From Chelativorans sp. J32 (GTDB taxonomy: Bacteria; Pseudomonadota; Alphaproteobacteria; Rhizobiales; Rhizobiaceae), in NCBI RefSeq assembly GCF_000518985.1, contig NZ_JAEQ01000003.1, forward strand, positions 124,001 through 188,000: a stretch of 64,000 nt of DNA, read 5' to 3'. Of the stretch, positions 53,177 through 61,034 are shown piece after piece (the first letter of the stretch is position 1; each line of letters starts with the position of its first letter). The translations under genes and the position numbers were made by a program. Under the pieces are notes generated by a model, which searched no databases, was not told where the DNA came from, and saw only the letters and a program-made list of their open reading frames with translations.

Positions 53177-53653
53177 TCAGGCGGCAGACTGGCCTGGAAG
53201 TTCTGCGGGAAGCGCCAGGGTCAGCCAGCGGGCGGTGAGGGCAGGCTTCACTGAGTTTTCGACCTCGATCGTGACGTCGTAATGCGTTTCGACGATGCCC
53301 GAAGGGCGCACCTTCATATGCGCAAGAAGAAAGCGGCCACGGACGCGGCCTCCCGATTTGACGGGGCTCATGAACCGCACACGATCGAAACCGAAATTCA
53401 TACCCATCGAAGTGCCTTCGAGAGTGGGCACGGCTTCGAAGATCAGAGTGGAGAGCAGCGAGAGGGTAAGGAACCCGTGGGCGATCGTGCCGCCATAAGG
53501 CGTTTCGCGTGCGGCACGATCCGGGTCGGTGTGGATGAACTGATGATCATCGGTCGCGGCAGCGAACTGGTCGATCATCTCCTGGGAGACGGTTCGCCAT
53601 TCGGAGACGCCGACCTCCGTTCCAACCATTGCCATCGCATCTTCGATTCGCAC
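53177..53653 (-). CDS. MaoC-family hydratase
   Basis: A 158-residue hot-dog-fold enzyme, probably a (R)-specific enoyl-CoA hydratase. The conserved segment is ATDDHQFIHTDPDRA, where the aspartate and histidine are catalytic, followed by GGTIAHGFLTLSLL and the YDVTIEVEN strand. The start is uncertain: GTG 53653 aligns with the family N-terminus, while ATG 53635 or 53629 would be shorter. With the SDR genes it could serve fatty-acid or polyester metabolism, but they are not clearly cotranscribed. Confidence 0.85.
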   Translation of the reverse strand: MRIEDAMAMVGTEVGVSEWRTVSQEMIDQFAAATDDHQFIHTDPDRAARETPYGGTIAHGFLTLSLLSTLIFEAVPTLEGTSMGMNFGFDRVRFMSPVKSGGRVRGRFLLAHMKVRPSGIVETHYDVTIEVENSVKPALTARWLTLALPAELPGQSAA

Positions 53654-53782
53654 CGCCCGCCTGGACAACGACCTGCACTCCCTGCTGGAAAGCCCGCCGC
53701 ATCTTCGCGGCCGGCTGCAAAACGCGCGCACAGATATCGCGTTGCAGGCGCGATGTCATCCATATGCGGGCAAGCGCGATTT

Positions 53783-56700
53783 CTAAATCTTGGCGCTCGT
53801 CGTCGCTGCAGCCTGGGTCAGCTCGCGCTCCAGCCGTGCCTCCTCCTCGACCTTCGGCGTTATGAAACGACCAAGAAGCAGATAGGCGACGGGCGTCAGG
53901 TAGATCGTGGAAAGGGCGGACAAACCGAGGCCACCCACGATAACCCAGCCAAGGGCGATTCGCGCTTCCGCGCCGGCACCTGAAGCGAGGATCAGCGGCA
54001 CGCCGCCGACCACCGTACAGATCATGGTCATCATCACTGGGCGCAGGCGAATGAGCGAGGCCTGTTCTACCGCTTCACGAACATTGAGCCCGCGGTCGCG
54101 CAGCTGGTTGGCAAATTCGACGACGAGGATGCCATTCTTCGCCATGATTCCCACGAGCAGGACCAGGCCGATCTGACTGTAGACATTGAGGCTCGTCCCG
54201 GTGAGCAGCAGCGCAAACACCGCGCAGGCGAGCCCCAGCGGCACGGTCACCATGATGATGATCGCACTGACGAAGCTTTCGAACTGCGCCGCCAGCACGA
54301 GCAATATGATGACCACCGCGAAACCAAAGGTCGTCAGCATGCTGTTGCCGGTTTCGCCGAGGGTCGCGGCCTCCGCCAACGGGATGATGCGGGCACCCGG
54401 CGGCAGATGCGGGGCTGCGATTTCCTCCGCCCGCTCGAGCGCTTCGCCCAAGGGAAAATCAGCGGCAAGATTGGAGGTGACACGCACCACGCGCAGCTGC
54501 TCCTCGCGATTGAGCGACGGCGGCACCGGTTCTTCCCGCAGCGAGGTGACGGTGGAGAGGGGCACGAAACGGCCGTCGCCCGTTTTGATGAAGATGTTTT
54601 CGAGGTCTGTCGGATCGTTGATCGGATTGGTGGTCGAGACGAGCTTCACATCATAGCTTTTGTCATCGATGAAGAGGTCCGCGATTTTGCGCCCGTCGAG
54701 TAGCGATTGTATCGCTTGGCCAAGGCCGTTGATGTCGATGCCCAGATCGGCTGCACGCTCGCGATCGACTTCCACCTTCAATTGCGGCTGGGTGGCATCC
54801 TGGCTGAGACGCGGCTGGTCGAAGCGGGGGTCCTTCTCCATATCGGCTATGATCGCCTGCGCCGCCTGGGTAAGCCGCTCGTAGTTGTTTCCTGCCACTG
54901 CGAATTGCAGGCCGCTGCCCGACCCGCGGATACCAAGGCTGTTGGGCTGGAACGCAAAGGCGCGGACGCCCGGGATTTCCGACGCGCGCGCGTTCACTTC
55001 CTGCAGGATCTCCTGCTGCGAACGTTCACGCTCGCCCCAGGGGGCAAGGCCGAGCATGAGAAAAGCGCTGTTTGAGCTTCCCTGGCCTGTGACGGAAAAG
55101 GTGGTGCGGATTTCGCCGCTCTCGCGCAGCGGCTGGATCGCGGCCTCGATCTCGCGCATTTTCCCGGCGAGGTAATCGACGCTCACACCTTGCGGAGCGG
55201 AAACGCGCATCATCGCGACGGCCCGATCTTCCGGAGGGGTAAGTTCGGATTTGATGTTGCCGAACGCGATATAGGCGGCCCCGGCAAAGAGCAGGGAAAC
55301 GAGGATGACGATCAGCGGCGCGTTCAGGCAGAAGCGCAGAGTTCGCGCATAGAAGTTCGCCAGCGCCCCGCCAATGCGACCGAGGGGACCATCATTCTTC
55401 TCTCCGTGCAGTTCGCCCGACGACAAAATGCGCGACGCGACCATCGGGCAGAGCGATAGGGCGACGATCGAGGAGAGGAGCATCGAGAAGGCCAGGACGA
55501 AGCCGAATTCCTTGAAGAGACCGCCTGCCTGGCCCGGGAGGAAGGAAAGCGGCACGAAGACGGCAACCAGGGTGGCCGTCGTCGCGACGACGGCGAAGAA
55601 CACTTCCTGCGTCCCGAGCACTGCGGCGGCGCGAGGACCCATGCCCTGGTTGCGCCGTCGCACGATGTTTTCGAGAACGACGATCGCATCATCCACGACC
55701 AGGCCGGTTGCAAGCACAAGTGCAAGCAGCGTCAGGATGTTCACCGAAAAGCCGACGAGATAGATAGCAGCGATCGTGCCGATCAGCGCCACCGGAATGG
55801 CAAGTCCGGGGATAATCGTGGCGCGCCAGTCGCGCAGAAAGAGATAGATGACACCAAGCACGATGGTGACCGAGAGGATGAGTGCGATCTCCACCTCGTG
55901 AATGGCACCGTTGATGAAGATGGCGTCGTCGCTCGTGATCTCGATCGACATGCCTTCCGGGATGGTTTTCTTGAGATCCTCGACGGCCTGCTTGACGCCT
56001 TCGGAAATATCCAAGGTGTTCGATTGGGCCTGGCGCACGATGCCGAGGCCTATTCCCAGGCGGCCATTGGTGCGCAGGCGGCTTTCGCCCTCGTCCGGGC
56101 CGAGCGTCACAGTGGCGACGTCACCAAGACGGACATTCGGCGAGAGCCTGATGTCTTCCATTTCCTCCGGTGTTGTGACGGAGGACGTGGCGCGGACGAT
56201 GAGATCCTGCGAGTTGCTTGTAAGGGAGCCTGCAGGGCTGTCGAACGCGACGGTCGACAGGGCGGTCGCGATATCCCCGACCGTCATGCCGTGGCTTGCG
56301 AGGCGGGATTGATCGATGTCGACGCGGAAGATCTTGGTGCGGTCGCCATAGACCTGCACGTCGGCCACGCCGGGAACGGCTGCCAGCCTGTCGACGATCT
56401 CATCATCGACATAGAGGGTCATGTCCTCGATGTTCATCCTGTCCGAGGTGACGGCAAGCCGCATGATCGCATCGGCATTGTCATCGGCCTTGACCACGAT
56501 GGGAGCGTCCGCATCCTCGGGCAGCTGGTTCTGCACGCGGCCGACCGCATCGCGCACATCGGAGGCTGCGGTGTTGATATCGACGCTTTCGCGGAACTCG
56601 ATCGTAACGCGGCTTCTGCCGAAAGAGGAGGAGGACGAGATCGCAGAAACACCGGGCACTCGCGCCACGGCTCCCTCGACCGTAGCGGTGATCTCGCGAT

Positions 56701-56908
56701 CGATGGTTTCGGCGGCCGCGCCGTCGAAACGCGTCGTCACGGAGATGACCGGCCGGTCCACGTCGGGCAGCTCGCGCACTTCCACGCCGAAAAAGGCGGC
56801 AAGTCCGGCCACCACGATAAGTATATTGATCACGAAGGCGAAGACCGGGCGGCGCACGAAGAGCGCTGTTACCCCTTCAGCGGCCTTGTCGATATCCTTC
56901 TGGCTCAT
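53783..56908 (-). CDS. RND-family efflux permease (AcrB/HAE1 type)
   Basis: A 1041-residue inner-membrane drug/proton antiporter. It has the usual two repeats, each with a first transmembrane helix, a large periplasmic loop and five more helices. Visible signatures are FVRRPVFAFVINILIV near the N-terminus, GLVVDDAIVVLENI in helix 4 with the paired aspartates, and GAEARIALGWVIVGGL near the C-terminus. It forms an operon with the adaptor gene, 20 bp upstream. No outer-membrane TolC-type gene or TetR regulator is present here. Confidence 0.96.
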   Translation of the reverse strand: MSQKDIDKAAEGVTALFVRRPVFAFVINILIVVAGLAAFFGVEVRELPDVDRPVISVTTRFDGAAAETIDREITATVEGAVARVPGVSAISSSSSFGRSRVTIEFRESVDINTAASDVRDAVGRVQNQLPEDADAPIVVKADDNADAIMRLAVTSDRMNIEDMTLYVDDEIVDRLAAVPGVADVQVYGDRTKIFRVDIDQSRLASHGMTVGDIATALSTVAFDSPAGSLTSNSQDLIVRATSSVTTPEEMEDIRLSPNVRLGDVATVTLGPDEGESRLRTNGRLGIGLGIVRQAQSNTLDISEGVKQAVEDLKKTIPEGMSIEITSDDAIFINGAIHEVEIALILSVTIVLGVIYLFLRDWRATIIPGLAIPVALIGTIAAIYLVGFSVNILTLLALVLATGLVVDDAIVVLENIVRRRNQGMGPRAAAVLGTQEVFFAVVATTATLVAVFVPLSFLPGQAGGLFKEFGFVLAFSMLLSSIVALSLCPMVASRILSSGELHGEKNDGPLGRIGGALANFYARTLRFCLNAPLIVILVSLLFAGAAYIAFGNIKSELTPPEDRAVAMMRVSAPQGVSVDYLAGKMREIEAAIQPLRESGEIRTTFSVTGQGSSNSAFLMLGLAPWGERERSQQEILQEVNARASEIPGVRAFAFQPNSLGIRGSGSGLQFAVAGNNYERLTQAAQAIIADMEKDPRFDQPRLSQDATQPQLKVEVDRERAADLGIDINGLGQAIQSLLDGRKIADLFIDDKSYDVKLVSTTNPINDPTDLENIFIKTGDGRFVPLSTVTSLREEPVPPSLNREEQLRVVRVTSNLAADFPLGEALERAEEIAAPHLPPGARIIPLAEAATLGETGNSMLTTFGFAVVIILLVLAAQFESFVSAIIIMVTVPLGLACAVFALLLTGTSLNVYSQIGLVLLVGIMAKNGILVVEFANQLRDRGLNVREAVEQASLIRLRPVMMTMICTVVGGVPLILASGAGAEARIALGWVIVGGLGLSALSTIYLTPVAYLLLGRFITPKVEEEARLERELTQAAATTSAKI

Positions 56909-56928
56909 CTCGCTCTCCGCCCCGCTCT

Positions 56929-58095
56929 TCAGGAGCCGCGTGCGGGGCGGTTCGAGCCCACGTCACCTGCGACGGCGATGGGTTGACCCTCGCGAACGGC
57001 GTGTACGCCTTCAACCACCACAAGGTCGCCATCGGCGAAATCGCCGTCGACCAGAACGCTGTCGGAGTTGCGCTGGATGATGCGCACGGGCAGACGCTGC
57101 GCGGTGCCGCCGCGCACAGCCCAGACATAGGCACCCTCGGTGCTCCATTGAACAGCGAGCGGATCCACGGCGGGGAAGCTTTCGCCGGGGAACTGCATCG
57201 TCACACGGAAGGCCATGCCCGAGCGCAGCGTATCGGCAGGGTTGGCGATGCGTCCCTGGATGTGCATCGTGCGGCTGGTGGTATCCACCTGATTGTCAAT
57301 CGCACTGATCTCGCCCTGGTATTTCTCGGCGGGACGGGCGACGGATTCGGCCGTCAGCGGCATGCCGATCTTGATCATCCTCGCGAAACGCTCGGGTACC
57401 CAGAAATCGACAAGGATTTGCGACCGGTCGTCGATCGTGGCGATCTGGTCGGAAGAGGTGATGTAGTCGCCGGGAGAAACGGGCAGGATGCCGACGGTGC
57501 CGCCGATCGGCGCGACGATGTCGCGGCGCTCCAAAGCGAGCTTGGCCTCTCGCAACGCCAGCTCCGCATTGCGCACGGCGAGTTCCGCCTCGGTCTGCTG
57601 CACGGCAGTCGCCGTGTTCGACGACCGCAGCGCATTGATCCGCTCCAGCGCGGCGCGGGCATCGTCCAGGGTGATCTGTGCACGGTCGACGGCGATGCTC
57701 TCGGCTTCGGAATCCATGCGGGCGATCACGTCGCCCGCCTTTACCGTGGCGCCGGGCTCCACGAGTATTTCCGTCAGGCGCCCCGAGGTATAGGGGCGTA
57801 CCGCGACCGTATGCAGCGCCTTTCCATTGCCAATGGCGGTGAGCCGGTCATTGATTGTGGCGCTCATGACCGGGGCGGAGACGATGGCTGCCGGTGTGCC
57901 GCCACTCGGTCCATTCCTGCGCTGCCGCACGGCGGAGGCCGCCCTTTCGTCAGAAGAAGGCGCTGCTTCCGCTGGTGCTTGGGCCAGGCCGAGATCGGCC
58001 ACCGTCTGGCGGGCGCCTGGAAAAAAATGGTACCAGACCACCGCCGCTGCCGCGAGGATGAAGAGACATAAGAGGGCCTGCTTCCACCAAGACAT
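56929..58095 (-). CDS. RND efflux adaptor (membrane fusion protein)
   Basis: A 388-residue periplasmic adaptor that links the RND pump to an outer-membrane channel. One N-terminal membrane anchor (residues about 5-24) is followed by lipoyl/barrel-sandwich, alpha-helical hairpin (about 140-200) and beta-barrel domains, with TVGILPVSPGDYITSSDQIATI. I chose the ATG at 58095 with GGAG upstream. It precedes the pump gene. It is not a lipoprotein, since no lipobox cysteine is present. Confidence 0.94.
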   Translation of the reverse strand: MSWWKQALLCLFILAAAAVVWYHFFPGARQTVADLGLAQAPAEAAPSSDERAASAVRQRRNGPSGGTPAAIVSAPVMSATINDRLTAIGNGKALHTVAVRPYTSGRLTEILVEPGATVKAGDVIARMDSEAESIAVDRAQITLDDARAALERINALRSSNTATAVQQTEAELAVRNAELALREAKLALERRDIVAPIGGTVGILPVSPGDYITSSDQIATIDDRSQILVDFWVPERFARMIKIGMPLTAESVARPAEKYQGEISAIDNQVDTTSRTMHIQGRIANPADTLRSGMAFRVTMQFPGESFPAVDPLAVQWSTEGAYVWAVRGGTAQRLPVRIIQRNSDSVLVDGDFADGDLVVVEGVHAVREGQPIAVAGDVGSNRPARGS

Positions 58096-58306
58096 TCGAT
58101 TCTCCGGATCGTGGCCGTCCAAGCGGCCGAATCAAGCCCGTGCCCTCCTCCAAGCAGCGGGATGCCGTGTCTTATGTACACGTTCGTGCGGCTAGATTTA
58201 GCCTGGTTTCCCCAGTTATATCATTAAATTGCTGTAAGGATTAGTGGCTACCCACAAGGGATGCGAGTTCCGGGAACAAGTTCAAGCCTAGTCCGTTCAT
58301 GCAATC

Positions 58307-58894
58307 ATGCTGGCGCCCGGCGGGTTTCTTGCCCAACACATGGCAATCCATATTCTGGCGATGAACCTCGCAGCACCGCTCGTCGTGCTTGCATGGCAAT
58401 TCTTCCGGTGTTCCGAACAAAAGCCCGAGCAGGTGCGTTGGATAGGGCCGGCCGCCGCGGTGCAGATCGCGCTTCTCTGGTTCTGGCATCTGCCAGCCCC
58501 CATGGCGTTTTCCTTTGCCGTACCGGGCGGGGAAGCGCTCATGCATGTCTCATTGTTTGCCGCTGCGCTCTGGTTCTGGAGTGCGATCCTGGATGAGGCG
58601 GAAGCTGCGCGCTGGCGGGCGCTGGGCGCGTTGCTGTTCACGGGAAAACTCTTCTGCCTGCTCGGGGTGATCCTGACCTTTGCTCCGCGGTCACTCTATG
58701 TCGCAGCCGCCGAACTGTGCCTGGGCGGCAGGGTAGATCCCAATACTCTTCTGCCAGACCAGCAGCTTGCCGGCTTGATGATGCTGATCGCCTGTCCGTT
58801 CGTCTATGTCCTCGCCGGGATCATCATTGCCGCCCGATGGCTCAGGGAGATCGATTCCCGGGTCCCGTCGTTCCAGCCCGACGGGAACGGGTGA
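58307..58894 (+). CDS. CtaG-type (caa3) cytochrome oxidase assembly protein
   Basis: A 195-residue inner-membrane protein with about five to six hydrophobic segments. Its HMAIHILAMNLAAPLVVL and LWFWHLPAPM segments match the caa3_CtaG family, thought to help copper delivery or assembly of caa3-type oxidases. Upstream in frame a stop lies at 58289, so the ATG at 58307 is the only start. It is shorter than the full family because the first helices are absent, as in rhizobial relatives. The triheme cytochrome gene begins three bases after the stop. Confidence 0.83.
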   Translation: MLAPGGFLAQHMAIHILAMNLAAPLVVLAWQFFRCSEQKPEQVRWIGPAAAVQIALLWFWHLPAPMAFSFAVPGGEALMHVSLFAAALWFWSAILDEAEAARWRALGALLFTGKLFCLLGVILTFAPRSLYVAAAELCLGGRVDPNTLLPDQQLAGLMMLIACPFVYVLAGIIIAARWLREIDSRVPSFQPDGNG

Positions 58895-58896
58895 CC

Positions 58897-60033
58897 ATGC
58901 GCAGATTTGACAGGCGCTGGTGGAGAGCGGTTGCCCTCGGGGCTGCGCTTGCAATCGCCGGAGCCGGGATCTTCGGCGGCTTATTCGCTCTGTCAGGGCT
59001 CTACAATGTCGCCGCCTCGCGAGAACATTTCGCCATCACCAATGCGATAATTCGCCTTACGCTGACGCGATCGGTGGAAACGCGCAGCATGGGAGTCGAG
59101 GTTCCGGATCTTTCCGATGAGCGTTTGGCCGCTCTCGGCGCCCGGCATTTCGCAGTAGGCTGTGTTCCCTGCCACGCTTCGCCCGGTTCGAAGCAGAACC
59201 CCATCGTGGCGGAGATGTACCCGGCACCGCCGCCGCTCACCGAGGCAGCCGAAAAGTGGGATTCCGAAGAACTCTTCTGGATCGTGAAACATGGCTTGAA
59301 ATTCACCGGCATGCCTTCATGGCCCGCTTTGGAACGCGATGACGAGATCTGGGCCCTGGTGGCTTTTCTGGAACGGCTTCCGGCGAGCGATGCAGAAGAC
59401 TACGCGGCACTGGCAGGCGGGCAAGGGGAAGGGGATGATACGAGCCTTGATTTTGGCGACGGCGAGGGCATGACGGAGGCGTTGTGCGAGAGTTGCCATG
59501 GAAACGCCGATGCTCGCCCTGTGCATCCCCTTGCGCCTGCTCTCGCGGGCCAGAAGCAAGCCTATCTGCTGCGCGCGCTGGAAGAGTATGCCGATGGGAA
59601 GCGGCCGAGCGGCATGATGCAAACGATCGCTACCGCCCTTGCTCACGACGAACTCGCAAGGCTCGCCGGGCATTATGCGCAGGCGACGAGCAGCGCGGCG
59701 CCGGTGGGAAATCCTGACGTCTTGGCGATAGCACGCGGAGAACAGATCGCACGAAATGGCGTGCGCGAGGATGATGTCCCGGCATGTCTTGCCTGTCATG
59801 GCGAAGGGACATCCGCCCAGTTTCCCCGATTGGACGGGCTGGCGCCTGAATATATCTCGACACAGCTTTCGCTCTTCCGCGACGGCGTGCGCCAGCGCTC
59901 CACCTATAGCGCGATCATGAAGCCGATTGCGGACCGTCTCACTGAACGCCAGATTTCGGATCTCGCCGCCTATTTCTCTTCCCTGCCGCGCCAACCAGGA
60001 ACCGCCTTCCTGCGACCGGAGGGGGCGCGATGA
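58897..60033 (+). CDS. Triheme c-type cytochrome, membrane-anchored
   Basis: A 378-residue cytochrome. A signal anchor (residues about 10-34) precedes three heme sites: CVPCH at 89-93, CESCH at 197-201 and CLACH at 297-301. Each is followed by methionine-bearing loops such as GMPSW, so three cytochrome c domains are strung together. It should hang in the periplasm and carry electrons to the oxidase encoded next. Start at ATG 58897; a GTG two codons upstream (58891) is also possible. It overlaps the next gene by four bases. Confidence 0.93.
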   Translation: MRRFDRRWWRAVALGAALAIAGAGIFGGLFALSGLYNVAASREHFAITNAIIRLTLTRSVETRSMGVEVPDLSDERLAALGARHFAVGCVPCHASPGSKQNPIVAEMYPAPPPLTEAAEKWDSEELFWIVKHGLKFTGMPSWPALERDDEIWALVAFLERLPASDAEDYAALAGGQGEGDDTSLDFGDGEGMTEALCESCHGNADARPVHPLAPALAGQKQAYLLRALEEYADGKRPSGMMQTIATALAHDELARLAGHYAQATSSAAPVGNPDVLAIARGEQIARNGVREDDVPACLACHGEGTSAQFPRLDGLAPEYISTQLSLFRDGVRQRSTYSAIMKPIADRLTERQISDLAAYFSSLPRQPGTAFLRPEGAR

Positions 60034-61031
60034 GGTTCGGCAAGGGATGGGTTTTTCGGGCCATTGCCCTATCAGCCCTGCCGGGCATTGCCAGCTGTTC
60101 CGGCGTCCAGTCGGCTCTCTCGCCTAGGGGCGTGGAAGCCCTTCGGATCGATCCGCTTTTCTGGACGTCGGCGGCGGTCGGGCTCGCCGTGACCTTGATG
60201 GTGGTCATCCTGGTAGCCGCCGCTCTCTATGGGCCGCCACGCTGGCGCGAAAGGCTTTCAGGCGACCGGATGCTGATTGGCGGGGGGATCGTTCTGCCGA
60301 TCATCGTGCTCACCGGCCTCTTCACCTATGGTCTTCTCGTCATGCAGGCAGGTGCGGTGCGAGGCGAACAGGAAACTGATGCGACAGTGACCATTACCGG
60401 CAAGCTCTGGTGGTGGGAGGTGGTCTATGAAGGGCCTGATGGCAAAGCGGTTCTGAGCGCCAACGAATTGCGCCTGCCGGTTGGCCGCCCGGTGCGTCTG
60501 CGGCTCGAATCGGACAATGTGATCCACAGCTTCTGGGCGCCGCAGATTGCCGGCAAGCTCGATATGATCCCCGGCCGAACCAATGAAGTGGTGGTCGAGG
60601 CGACGGAACCGGCGGTGAGCCGCGGCCAATGCGCCGAGTATTGCGGCGGAGCCCATGCACTGATGGCGTTCTATGTGGTCGCCATGGCGCAAGCCGAATA
60701 TGACGCATGGCTGGCGCGCGAAGCCGGCCCAGCGGTTGAACCTGTTTCGGAAGAGGCGGCGCGCGGGCGCGAGATCTTTTTCGAGCATGGGTGCGGCGCC
60801 TGCCATCAGGTCCGGGGCACCGAGGCGCGTGGCGTGATCGGCCCCGATCTCACCCATGTCGGAAGCCGTAAGTCCCTGGCCGCAGGCATGATGTCCAATG
60901 ATGCGCAGGCTTTCGCGCGCTGGATCGTCGACAACCAGCATATCAAGCCGGAGAACAAGATGCCGCCCTTCGGCCAGTTCTCCGAGGAGGAATTGTCGGC
61001 ACTCGCCGCTTACCTGGACAGCCTGGAGTAA
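60030..61031 (+). CDS. coxM: Cytochrome c oxidase subunit II with C-terminal cytochrome c domain
   Basis: A 333-residue protein. A lipoprotein-like N-terminus (ALPGIASC) is followed by two transmembrane helices (about 45-70 and 80-108). The CuA site is C201 and C205 in CAEYCGGAH, with the further histidine and methionine of the same loop. The C-terminal cytochrome c domain has CGACH at 255-259. This is the caa3 arrangement, as in Bradyrhizobium CoxM. The start overlaps the cytochrome gene by ATGA. Confidence 0.94.
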   Translation: MRFGKGWVFRAIALSALPGIASCSGVQSALSPRGVEALRIDPLFWTSAAVGLAVTLMVVILVAAALYGPPRWRERLSGDRMLIGGGIVLPIIVLTGLFTYGLLVMQAGAVRGEQETDATVTITGKLWWWEVVYEGPDGKAVLSANELRLPVGRPVRLRLESDNVIHSFWAPQIAGKLDMIPGRTNEVVVEATEPAVSRGQCAEYCGGAHALMAFYVVAMAQAEYDAWLAREAGPAVEPVSEEAARGREIFFEHGCGACHQVRGTEARGVIGPDLTHVGSRKSLAAGMMSNDAQAFARWIVDNQHIKPENKMPPFGQFSEEELSALAAYLDSLE

Positions 61032-61034
61032 GGG

